From assembly GCF_900176515.1 (NCBI RefSeq), contig NZ_FWXV01000011.1, positions 248,001 through 312,000 on the forward strand: DNA of 64,000 nucleotides, read 5' to 3'. The translations under genes and the position numbers were made by a program. Origin of the DNA: Kibdelosporangium aridum. GTDB lineage: Bacteria > Actinomycetota > Actinomycetes > Mycobacteriales > Pseudonocardiaceae. Positions 17,916 to 26,700 of the stretch are shown here, one piece after another (position 1 is the stretch's first letter; each line of letters begins with the position of its first letter). The notes beneath the pieces are model-generated. The model saw only the letters and a list, made by a program, of their open reading frames with translations, was not told where the DNA came from and did no database searches.

Positions 17916-18386
17916 TCAGTGGTGATGGGCGTGCACGACCGCGTGCCCACGACCGCGCCCGATCATCCACTTGTTCACCGGTAGCGTGATCACGAACGCG
18001 ACCACCAGCGCGAAGGCCAGCGCACCCCAGAACAGCGGATTGGCCAGGCCGGCGTCCATCGCGCCAGGAACGCCGATCATCACGGCGTTGTCCACGATCT
18101 CCATGACGGCGATCGACACGGTGTCCGCGGCGAGCGCCACCTTGAACGCCTGCTTCAGGCTCAGTCCGGCCTTGAGAACGCCGCGCATCGTCAGCGCGTA
18201 ACCGAACACGAACGCGAGGGCGACAGCCAGCGCGATCGTCGCGACATTCGGCAGGCCGAGCCACGTCCCGATGACCATGCCGAGCACCTCGCCGATGGCA
18301 CAACCGGTCAAGCAGTGCAGGGTGGCCGACGCGGCCGTTGACCAGGTGACTCCGGCGTGACCGTGGTGCTCATGCGCTTCAGACAT
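17916..18386 (-). CDS. DUF4396-type integral membrane protein
   Basis: 156 residues from ATG 18386, chosen because GGAGGG lies just upstream; the longer open frame runs through the promoter. A His-rich N-terminus (SEAHEHHGHAG) precedes a membrane domain with four hydrophobic segments and LHCLTGCAIGEVLGMVIG, matching DUF4396. The C-terminus is also His-rich (GHAVVHAHHH). The histidines and the CsoR-like operator upstream suggest a role with copper, nickel or another transition metal. The family is uncharacterised. Confidence 0.75.
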   Translation of the reverse strand: MSEAHEHHGHAGVTWSTAASATLHCLTGCAIGEVLGMVIGTWLGLPNVATIALAVALAFVFGYALTMRGVLKAGLSLKQAFKVALAADTVSIAVMEIVDNAVMIGVPGAMDAGLANPLFWGALAFALVVAFVITLPVNKWMIGRGRGHAVVHAHHH

Positions 18387-18400
18387 CTCAACCCTCCGTT

Positions 18401-18455
18401 GATACCCCCATGGGGTACTTGACACATGGGGAGTTATATACCGGCTGGGGGTATC
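18401..18455 (-). promoter_or_regulatory. CsoR/RcnR-like operator pair in DUF4396 promoter
   Basis: GATACCCCCA (18401-18410) and its exact complement TGGGGGTATC (18446-18455) flank the promoter. Each arm also begins a local palindrome: TACCCC-CAT-GGGGTA at the first and ATACC...GGTAT at the second. TACCCC/GGGGTA repeats are typical of operators of CsoR-family metal or sulfide sensors. TATAAC on the minus strand inside the repeat is a possible -10 box. No csoR gene is in the window. Confidence 0.55.
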
Positions 18456-18468
18456 ACGCAAGTGGCAT

Positions 18469-18978
18469 TCACTCCGCCGGTACGCGTGTCTTCTGCTGCC
18501 TGCGCCAGCCGTATCGAGTCATCCCCCGCGGCTTGTAAACCGACAGCGCCAGAATTACGAGCAACAGCACCATTCCGCCGATCGAGTGCGGCAGCGAACC
18601 GGGCAGCTGGCGCGGGTCGGCGCCCGACGCGGCGACGTCCGCCAGAGCGCACACCGTCCGCGTCTCCACCAGCAGGATCACGGTCGCGAAGATCGTCAGC
18701 ATTAACTTGGCCAACACCCAGTAATGACGGACGAGTCCCCATGTGGTGCCCAGCGCGTTGACCGTCCCGATCACAACCGATGCGAGCGCCAGCGGCACGA
18801 TCGCGTACCACACCGTCACGTTCATCATCAGATAGGCGGCGCGGGAAACGTGGACCTCGCCACTGCTGACAGCGGTGATGTCGAGTGCGATGTAGGCGAC
18901 GACCGCGCCGAGCCAGCCGACCGATGTGGCGACGTGCAGGGTGAGCACGAATTTGCGGAGCCGGGGCGGCATCGTCAT
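18469..18978 (-). CDS. DUF2269-family integral membrane protein
   Basis: 169 residues starting at ATG 18978, overlapping the stop of the upstream small gene as ATGA. Four hydrophobic segments; LRKFVLTLHVATSVGWLGAVVAYIALD and the GGMVLLLVILALSVYKPRG end are typical of DUF2269, a family with a conserved N-terminal His on helix 1. Function unknown. It is the second gene of an operon probably controlled by the divergent TetR. Confidence 0.75.
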   Translation of the reverse strand: MTMPPRLRKFVLTLHVATSVGWLGAVVAYIALDITAVSSGEVHVSRAAYLMMNVTVWYAIVPLALASVVIGTVNALGTTWGLVRHYWVLAKLMLTIFATVILLVETRTVCALADVAASGADPRQLPGSLPHSIGGMVLLLVILALSVYKPRGMTRYGWRRQQKTRVPAE

Positions 18979-19154
18979 CTGTGGCCGACGCCGACTGAGG
19001 GCTGCACCTGGCTGCCGGGTAGATGCTGCCCCGGGCCGTGTTGCCCGCCGAGGCCAGTCAGCTGCAGCACCACAACGATCAACACCAGGACACCGACCAC
19101 GATCACCGACCACTTCACCCATCGCGGCGATCCACGTCCAGTTTGACGAGCCAT
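18975..19154 (-). CDS. Small membrane protein, 59 residues
   Basis: ATG 19154 opens a 60-codon frame: a basic N-terminus (ARQTGRGSPRWVK), one strongly hydrophobic segment (WSVIVVGVLVLIVVVLQLTGL) and a Gly/His/Gln-rich tail. The stop overlaps the DUF2269 start, so the pair is translationally coupled. I recognise no family. Confidence 0.65.
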   Translation of the reverse strand: MARQTGRGSPRWVKWSVIVVGVLVLIVVVLQLTGLGGQHGPGQHLPGSQVQPSVGVGHR

Positions 19155-19186
19155 CTTCGCGTCCTCTCGACACCGACTTTTCGATA

Positions 19187-19213
19187 CAGTCTGTCTCTTT
19201 AAAGACAGCCTGT
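19187..19213. promoter_or_regulatory. TetR operator between divergent genes
   Basis: CTGTCT (19191-19196) and AGACAG (19203-19208) form a perfect inverted repeat with a CTTTAA spacer; outer ACAG/CTGT arms extend it. It lies between the TetR gene and the small-protein/DUF2269 operon, so one repressor could control both directions. Confidence 0.6.
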
Positions 19214-19228
19214 CGAGATGCAGCCAGT

Positions 19229-19813
19229 ATGTACACTGCGAAGGTGCCGAAGCTGTGGAACGAGACGATCGAGGCGCACCGCCGCGAGGTGCATGACGCG
19301 ATCCTGCAAGCCACGTGGGCGCTGGTGACCGAGCACGGCCCGTTGTCGGTGACGATGTCGCAGATCGCGGAGAAGACCGGCATCGGCCGCGCCACGCTGT
19401 ACAAGTATTTCCCCGACGTCGAAACAATCCTGCACGCGTGGCACCAACGCCACATCGCGGGCCACCTCGAGCACCTCGGCCAGTTGAACGCCGGCGCCGA
19501 CGATCCAATGCAGAGGCTAGAAGCCGTGCTCAACGCCTACGCGCTGATCTGCCGTCAACGCACTCGCCATGACGCAGCGCTCGCAGCCCTCCTGCACCGC
19601 GGCGACTACGTGGACGAGGCACAGCAACACGTCCACGACTTGGTCAAGCAGTTGATGGCCGCGGCAGCTGCAACTGGGACCGTCCGTGACGACGTCCGGC
19701 CAGAGGAGCTCGCGGCCTACTGCGTGCATGCCCTTATGGCGGCGGGCAGCTTGCGTTCCGAGGCCGCGGTCCGCCGTCTCGTCACGGTCACTTTGGACGG
19801 ACTACGCCCGTGA
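19229..19813 (+). CDS. TetR-family transcriptional regulator
   Basis: 194 residues from ATG 19229. The helix-turn-helix MSQIAEKTGIGRATLYKYFPDVETIL lies at residues 43-68. The C-terminal domain contains paired histidines but no recognisable ligand motif. It is divergent from the DUF2269 operon across the operator at 19187-19213 and probably represses both. A terminator follows at 19843. Confidence 0.88.
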   Translation: MYTAKVPKLWNETIEAHRREVHDAILQATWALVTEHGPLSVTMSQIAEKTGIGRATLYKYFPDVETILHAWHQRHIAGHLEHLGQLNAGADDPMQRLEAVLNAYALICRQRTRHDAALAALLHRGDYVDEAQQHVHDLVKQLMAAAAATGTVRDDVRPEELAAYCVHALMAAGSLRSEAAVRRLVTVTLDGLRP

Positions 19814-19842
19814 CCGAATCCGTATGAGGGAGAGCGACGAAA

Positions 19843-19884
19843 CCCGCTGGCTCTGGATGTCTGTCCAGAACCAGCGGGCTTTTG
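19843..19884 (+). terminator. Intrinsic terminator after TetR
   Basis: CCCGCTGG (19843-19850) pairs with CCAGCGGG (19871-19878), with an inner TCTGG/CCAGA extension and CTTTT immediately after. Confidence 0.7.
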
Positions 19885-19903
19885 AGCGCACGCCGCGATG
19901 CCG

Positions 19904-20419
19904 TCAGCAGCCGACGTAGACCGGCATACTCTTCTGCGTCAGCCGGGAACTACTGACGGCGGGGATGTTGATCGCCGCGTTCGCGGTGATGTGGGTAGCT
20001 GTCCGCTTGTAGTGGCACACCGCGGATCGAGTTGCCACTGTCCCGTAACAGGTCGCCCCATAGCCTCCGGACAGCCCGCTGTTGAGGCATCCGTCGTCCC
20101 GGATCTGCACAGCCGGACTGGGGACGGCCCACATGTTGATCACCGCGGCGCTCATCTGGACGCCCGTCGATTTGCCGTTCCAGATCTGCAGAATTGCTCG
20201 ATACGTCGGTTCGACTCCGTTGTGGCCCTCTTCAAGGCACGTTTTGACCGTGACGAACCCATAGTCGTTCCAGTCGCAGTTGCTGCCGTTGTGATCGACC
20301 CATGGTGCCCAACTACGCACGGCGGCCGATGCCGGTTGAGTCAGCGAAAACACCATAAGGACGCTGGACAGCAGGACGGTGGCGACGACGCCAGCTCTTC
20401 TCTTGTTGATGGACCGCAT
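19904..20419 (-). CDS. Small secreted Cys-rich protein of unknown function
   Basis: 171 residues from ATG 20419, behind AAGGAGAAAA. A clear signal peptide (basic RSINKRRAG then VVATVLLSSVLMVFSLTQPASA) is followed by a roughly 135-residue mature domain with six cysteines, likely three disulfides. Tryptophans and repeated TYRAILQIW/GKSTGVQMSA segments suggest a small beta-rich fold. I do not recognise the family. It follows the GH92 gene by 23 bases and may belong to the same secretome operon. Confidence 0.75.
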   Translation of the reverse strand: MRSINKRRAGVVATVLLSSVLMVFSLTQPASAAVRSWAPWVDHNGSNCDWNDYGFVTVKTCLEEGHNGVEPTYRAILQIWNGKSTGVQMSAAVINMWAVPSPAVQIRDDGCLNSGLSGGYGATCYGTVATRSAVCHYKRTATHITANAAINIPAVSSSRLTQKSMPVYVGC

Positions 20420-20442
20420 TTTTCTCCTTGTAGGTACGGACG

Positions 20443-23400
20443 TCAGCCAGTGCCGACGGCATGGATGTGCAGGCGGCCGCCGCTGACTTCCGTCGGCAGG
20501 GTGACCGACTCCACGGTTTTGCCGGCCTGTAGCTGGAAGGTGGCCGCGAACACGTAGGTCGGGACGTTCTCCCGTTCGCCTGAGCCCTTGTTGCGGTACG
20601 GCATTTGGGCCGCGATCGTGTTGCCGTACTGGACAGGAATCTGGCCGCCTGCTCGCGTCCAGTCTGTGAAGCCCAATGTGATCGACTGTTGTGAGCCATC
20701 GGTGTAGTTGATCGTCGCGGGGCCTTGTGCACCCCAGCCATCGGCAGCACCGAGCACACCGAGTTTGGTCACGGAACCGGCGGACGCGACTGCGATCCGC
20801 TGGCCTGCTGCGATCATGTTGTCCCGGTCGCCTGGGTTTGTTGCCGGCCAGGTATAACGGACTCCGGCATGGACGATGCTCGCGCCTGGCGTCAGTCCTG
20901 CCGCGGCCAGTGCCTGCCGTGAGTAGCTGGAGCCCACGCTGTCGAAGTCGCCACCGCCGCGGTAACTGTCGTCGCTGATCCCGACGTTGTCGCGGTGCCC
21001 ACCGAATCCGACGGCTGCGACATGGATCCGGCCGGCTGTGGGGCTGGGCAAGGTCAGGCCGATCACCGTCTTCGCTGGGTCGATCGCGATCGACGTGGCG
21101 AGCAAGTACGTCGTGACCTGCTCCTGTCCACCGATCAGGGCGTTGTTGCGGTACGGCATCGTCGCGGCTACCGCGTTGTCGGGGCGGAGCTGTCTCAAGC
21201 CGCCTGCGAGCGTCCAGTCCGAGAAGCCGACCGTCGCCTGCTGAGTCGTGCCGTCCGAATAGATCACTGTCGCCGTGCCAGCGGCGCCGTCCGCGTTGCC
21301 TTCGGCGCTGCCGAGCAAGCCGAGTTTGGTCGCGCCAGGCGGGCTTGAGACAGTCAAACGTTGTCCGGATGCGACGACGTTGTCGGGCGAGCCTGGTCGT
21401 ACGTTGGGCCACGTGTAGGTGACGCCATCAACCGAGAGCCGGCTGCCCGAAACAACTCCTGCGTTGGCGAGTGCCTCGACTGAGTATCCGGATCCCCAAC
21501 CGTCGTAGTTCGCCGCACCAGTAGCGGCATCGTGGCTGTTGCCCCTGTTGTCGGCGGCTGCGATCGCGTTCGATCCATACGACGGCGGCTCAGCACCGGG
21601 ACCGCTCGCCCACGCGACGTTCGCAGTCGTACCCAAGGTGAGATCGATGGTGCCGCCGGCGGTTATCACCGACGGTGGCAGATATGCCTTGTCCCAGGCG
21701 GCGCCGTTGAGTGTCATCGATTGGACGTATGGCGCCGCGGAGGCCGCAGCCGGAGCGTTCACGGTCAGTGTCGCGCCACCGGGAAGGTGGACAACGGCTT
21801 GCGGGAACAACGGACTGCCCAACGCCAGGTCCGCTGTCCCGGGCACGGCCGGGTAGAAACCGAGAGCCGCGAAGACGTACCACGCGGACATCGCTCCCAG
21901 ATCGTCGTTGCCCGGCAAACCGTCCGTTGCGTTGCGGAACAGTTCGTTCTGGATCCGGCGCACCACGATCTGGGTGAGGTAAGGCGACCCGGTCCAGTCG
22001 TACAGCCACGGCACGGCGAAGCTCGGCTCGTTGCCCATCCACGCGTGCTCGCCAGGAATGTCGTTGAGCGCGGCGAAGTGTGTGTTCAGGTACTCGACCA
22101 TGGCACCGTTTCCGCCCTTCGCATTGATCAGCCCACGAGCGTTATGCGGCACCATCGGTGTGTATTTCCACGAGTTGCCTTCAGCCCAGTCGCCCAACGA
22201 GAAGTCCGTCGGACTGAACCCCGGCCGCCACTGACCGTTCGCGGATCGGGGCTGGACGAACCCGCTCTGCGGGTTCAGCAGGTACTGCCAACCCTGTGCC
22301 CGGTCAGCGAATCGGGCGTGCACGGCGTTGTCACCGAGCGACTTGGCGAAAGCAGCGAGCGCGGCGTCGGCGACGTGATATTCCAGCGAGCTGGACGTTG
22401 TCGCGTAGTGGTAGCAGCAGCCATACAGGCTCCCGTCTGGCAAGTATCCGATGTTGTCCAAGTAGACGTTGCCCGGCCGGATGTTTCCGGGCCGACTCGC
22501 TTGGGCGACCATCGCGCGCAACGCTTTGGCCGTGTCGAACCGACGGGCGCCGAACGCGTGCACGGCTGCGATAGCCGGGATAGCGGGATCGCCCACCATC
22601 ACATACGTTTCGCCGTTCGCGACTGACCACTTCGGCAGCCTGCCGGACTGGTCGTAGTCGTTGAGCATGGAGGTGACGAAATCGGACATCACATCCGGCG
22701 CCACCATCGCGGCCAGCTGCATCTGGGTTCGGTACACGTCCCAGCCGGAGAAGTTCGCGTACTGATCACCTTGTCCGGCAGGCAGCGTACGCACAACGCC
22801 GTCGAATCCCCGGTACTGCCGGTTGGCGTCGCTGAACACGTTGGGGTGCAACAGCGCGTGGTAGAGCGCGGTGTAGAACATCTTTTGCTGGTCTACGGTC
22901 CCGCCACCGATCTGGATCCTGTTCAGCAGCGTGTTCCATGCCGTGACAGCGGCTTGTCTGGTGCCAGCCAGATCCCACCCGGTCAAGGTGTCGCGGTTCG
23001 CCCGCGCGTTCGCGACACTGACGAACGAAATACCTACCTTTGCTTGCACCACTGTGCCTGCAGGGAAGGACAGCGCGATCCCACCGTCACCGGTTACCAG
23101 CGGTGGCGGGCTCCACTTTGTCGCGCTGGTGAAGGGCTTGTCGAACGTCACGGCGAAGTAGAGCTGGTAGTGATTGCCTTGAGCGCAAAACGCGCCGTTG
23201 CCGACCGATCCGGTGACTTCCGTCGTGCCGGATGTCGTGACGGCCGCATCTGACACCGCCGCACCGGACGCGGCCTTGAGCAACAAGGTGGCGGCTTGCC
23301 CAGCCGGGAAGGTGAACCTGCCAAGGGCGGATCTCTTGGCCGCGGTAAGCTCGGTTTTGACCCCGTTGTTGAGCAACAACGAGTAGTACCCGGTGCTCGC

Positions 23401-23784
23401 GGACTCGTTGGCGTGGTTGATGCCGATGGTCGCCTTGTTCTTGTCCGCCGGTGGCGTTCCAGTCAACGGAAGAAACGGCACGTCGCCGTAGTCGAAACAA
23501 CCAGCACCGCTCATCCGGTTGAGGCCAAAACCTGAGATCACTGTGGCGTCGTAGTTGTAGCCACCCCCTGGGTGCCGCGGCGAAGAGTCCGGTCCCCACT
23601 GCAGCATTCCGAACGGCACGCTCGGTCCGGGGAAGGTGTTTCCGTCCCCCTTCGTACCGATCATCGGGTTGACGAGTGCGGCCGGGTTGGTCACCAGGGA
23701 TACAGCCGCTGTCGCAGGTGTCACGTAGACCAGTGACACCAGCGAGATCAGCACGCCGATGATGCCCTTGCGTCGCCCGGCCAT
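20443..23784 (-). CDS. Secreted GH92 alpha-mannosidase with two C-terminal beta modules
   Basis: 1113 residues from ATG 23784; the stop of the upstream protease overlaps this start as TGATG. A GTG at 23793 would add three residues. A signal peptide (KGIIGVLISLVSLVYVTPATA) precedes the GH92 catalytic region: VNPMIGTKGDGNTFPGPSVPFGM near residue 40, GNEPSFAVPWLYDW near 620 and GNDDLGAMSAWYVFAALGFYP near 660. GH92 enzymes are exo-acting, calcium-dependent alpha-mannosidases, usually alpha-1,2. After about residue 770 there are two repeats of about 150 residues (SGYSVEALANAG... and SSYSRQALAAAG...), each ending in a FSDWTLAGG- or FTDWTRAGG-like segment; these are probably carbohydrate-binding or spacer modules. 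Confidence 0.9.
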   Translation of the reverse strand: MAGRRKGIIGVLISLVSLVYVTPATAAVSLVTNPAALVNPMIGTKGDGNTFPGPSVPFGMLQWGPDSSPRHPGGGYNYDATVISGFGLNRMSGAGCFDYGDVPFLPLTGTPPADKNKATIGINHANESASTGYYSLLLNNGVKTELTAAKRSALGRFTFPAGQAATLLLKAASGAAVSDAAVTTSGTTEVTGSVGNGAFCAQGNHYQLYFAVTFDKPFTSATKWSPPPLVTGDGGIALSFPAGTVVQAKVGISFVSVANARANRDTLTGWDLAGTRQAAVTAWNTLLNRIQIGGGTVDQQKMFYTALYHALLHPNVFSDANRQYRGFDGVVRTLPAGQGDQYANFSGWDVYRTQMQLAAMVAPDVMSDFVTSMLNDYDQSGRLPKWSVANGETYVMVGDPAIPAIAAVHAFGARRFDTAKALRAMVAQASRPGNIRPGNVYLDNIGYLPDGSLYGCCYHYATTSSSLEYHVADAALAAFAKSLGDNAVHARFADRAQGWQYLLNPQSGFVQPRSANGQWRPGFSPTDFSLGDWAEGNSWKYTPMVPHNARGLINAKGGNGAMVEYLNTHFAALNDIPGEHAWMGNEPSFAVPWLYDWTGSPYLTQIVVRRIQNELFRNATDGLPGNDDLGAMSAWYVFAALGFYPAVPGTADLALGSPLFPQAVVHLPGGATLTVNAPAAASAAPYVQSMTLNGAAWDKAYLPPSVITAGGTIDLTLGTTANVAWASGPGAEPPSYGSNAIAAADNRGNSHDAATGAANYDGWGSGYSVEALANAGVVSGSRLSVDGVTYTWPNVRPGSPDNVVASGQRLTVSSPPGATKLGLLGSAEGNADGAAGTATVIYSDGTTQQATVGFSDWTLAGGLRQLRPDNAVAATMPYRNNALIGGQEQVTTYLLATSIAIDPAKTVIGLTLPSPTAGRIHVAAVGFGGHRDNVGISDDSYRGGGDFDSVGSSYSRQALAAAGLTPGASIVHAGVRYTWPATNPGDRDNMIAAGQRIAVASAGSVTKLGVLGAADGWGAQGPATINYTDGSQQSITLGFTDWTRAGGQIPVQYGNTIAAQMPYRNKGSGERENVPTYVFAATFQLQAGKTVESVTLPTEVSGGRLHIHAVGTG

Positions 23785-26700
23785 CAGAAGCACTCGCCAT
23801 ACTTGTCGAACGGGGTGACGCCTGGCGCCGGCATCGGTGAGAACCTGAGATTGAGCTGCCCCTCACCCTGAACCTGGCCATACCCCACAACCCTCACTCG
23901 GTAGGTATGTGTCGAGTTCACATACACCGGTTCGGTACTCCCCTCTTCGGTGAGGGATGGGTTGTCCGGGTAGTCCCGCCGTTTCTGCCAGACCATCGTG
24001 CCGGTTGTGCAATCCCAGAGCTGGTAGATGAAACTGCCGAAGTAGAGATGGTGGCCCAGCGTCGTCCAGTACCACCGGACGTCGAAGTAGTCTCCCCGCC
24101 TCGTACCGCACATCTGCGAGAACGGATAGTCGTACTGCACGGCAGGTTCACCTTCCGGCATGCCTCGCCACGACGAGGCCACTGAAGCGCATCGAACCGC
24201 GCCAACCTGTGGCCCAGGGTTGGCGAAAACGTGGTTGGACTGTCCGCTCTCCCCTGCCAAGTTGTCCGCTGTCACGAAGAACTCGTAGCGATGGCCACCA
24301 CGAAGCAGTCCAATCTCGACGGAACGGTTCGTCGTCGGGTAGTACAGCCGCCTGAAGCTCTCACCCGCCGTGACGTCTCGCATGTAGATCCAATAGAACA
24401 CATTCGACGGTGTGGATGCGCCCCATGTCAGCCGGATCGAGTTCGAGCCGGTCCAGCTGTAGCCGAGGTTGCCCGGTGCGGTCGGTTTGGGCGGCATCGG
24501 CGTCGCGCTCACAATCGCCGACCGCGGGCCGGCACCGGCGCCATTGACAGCCTCGGTGTAGAACTCGTAACGGTGGCTGTTCATCAACCAGCTGACCGTC
24601 CAGTTCGTCACCGTGACCGGGTACTTGCTTCTGGTGAAACTGGTCTGGCCGGCTGTGACGTCACGTTGGTAGATCCAGTACATCAAATCCGGGCCAGGCG
24701 CTGTCCAGCTCAAGGTCACCTTGCCGTCGCCTGGGACAGCACGCATGTTCGTGGGCGCTCCTGGCAGCGGCGGCAGCGGCTTGGCCCGGACCGCGTTGGA
24801 CATCGGGCTGTCACCGTTGGCGTTGTTCGCCGCCACCCGGTACTCGTAGACGAACGCGTTCAACACGCCGGTGTCGACGAAGCTCAACGACTGGGTCGGC
24901 CACTCGTACTTGGTGTAGTTCGCCTCGCCACAAGTGATGCAGCGCTTGTAGATCCAGTAGAAGTCACCGGTGTCGTTCCACGACAGGGTGACCTTGCTGT
25001 CACCGGCGCGCGCGGTCAGGGTCGGTGCCGCAGGCGGTTTTCCGCCGCGAGCGGTGATCCGGACGACGTTCGAAGGCCCACTGTCACCACCGCCCGCACT
25101 TGTCGTGACGTAGAAGTCGTACACATGCGCGTTGATCAGCAGGCTCGCGGTGAAACTGGTGCCCTCCACCGGGTACTGCAGCTTCGTGTACTGCGTCTGC
25201 CCCGCGGTGACATCGCGCTGGTAGATCCAGTAGAACAGATCCGGATTCGGGCCCTTCCAGCTCAAGTGGGCATGTCCGCCGTCCGACACGGTGATCGCGA
25301 GATTCGTCGGGGCGTCGACCCGGGTCGTCACCCTGGCGGTCGCCGACTGCGGACCCTCGCCACCCGCGTTGACCGCGGACACTCGGAACTCGTAGATGTG
25401 CCGGACAGTCAACGAAGCCAAGAAACTCGTGCCGTTCGACGGGTACTGCAGTCTCGTGAACGACGTCTGCCCTGCGGTCACGTCCCGCTGGTAGATCCAG
25501 TACAGCAGGTCCGGTTCCGGTTCCGTCCACTTGAGAGTCACGGTCGAGTCGCCGTTCGCCGTCACGGTCAGACCAGGAGCAGCGGGCTTGGGCGGCCGCG
25601 GGGTCGCTGACACCACATTGGACGGTGCGCTTTCACCTCCGTTGCTGATGGACGTCACGTAGAAGTGGTACTCGTGCCCGTTCGCCAGCAGCCCAGCGGT
25701 GAACGACGTGCCGCCGTCGGTCAACGGATAAGGCAATCTGCTGAACGAGGTGTCGCCTGCCGAAACATCCTTCTGGTAGATCCAGTACCAGACATCGTCG
25801 CCTGGCGGGGCGGTCCAGTTCAGCCGGACTTCACCGTCGCCTGGTGTAGCGCGCAGCCCTGTTGGTGGCGGCGGAGGGGGCATCCATACCGTGGCACGTA
25901 CGGTGTTGGAAGGCGGTCCCGTCGTGACGCTGTTGATGGCCGTCACGTAGAACTCGTACACGTGGTTGTCGATCAACAGACCCGCTCGGAACTCAGGCCC
26001 CGAGGTGATGGGATACGGCAGTTGGGTGAACGTGGTCTCCCCCGCGGTCACATCCCGTTGATAGACCCAATACCAGAGCGGTTCATCGGACGGCGGCGGA
26101 GTCCATCTCAACAGGATCGTTCCGTCCCAGCCTATCGAGGCTGTCAGGTTGGTCGGCGCTCCCGGCGGACGATGTTTCGCGGTGGCTGTGACCACATTGG
26201 ACGGTGCACTCTCCCCGCCGCCGTGCTTCGCGGTGACTCTGAACTCGTACACGTGGTTGTGCTCGAGGTTGCGAACGGTCAACGTGGTGTTCAACGGCTG
26301 GGGATGATCCACCGGCTCGAAACCCGGTTGCTGCCCGGTCACGTCCCGCTTGTAAACCGCGTACGTGACAACGTCGGGCGACGCGCCCCATTCGAGCTTG
26401 ACGTCACCGTCGAGCCCAGCCGTGGCGCGGAGATTGACCGGCGGGCGCGGCGCTGGCACCTGGACGGTGTGGCTCTTTGTCGGCGTCTGCGGGCCTTCGC
26501 AGGTGCCGTTGACTGCCGAGACCCGGAACTCGTATGTGCTGCCGTTCTTCAAGAAGGGCACGGTAGTCGCCGGTGTCGTCAGAGTTTGTTCCTGCCGAGC
26601 GAAATGCGTCTGGCCCGCAGTCACGTCACGCTGGTAGATCCGGTACTTGAGGCCGCTGCCGGACGGTGGTGTCCACGTCAGACCGACAGTTCCATCGGCA

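Noticed and set aside
20420-21412. Upstream part of a 502-codon minus-strand frame
   Set aside because: Only the last 171 codons, with signal peptide and ribosome-binding site, are real; the rest overlaps GH92 coding in another frame.
24540-26660. Regularly spaced near-identical DNA repeats resembling an array
   Set aside because: They encode the repeated YWIYQRDVTAG segment of Fn3 domains about 90-100 codons apart; this is not a CRISPR array.
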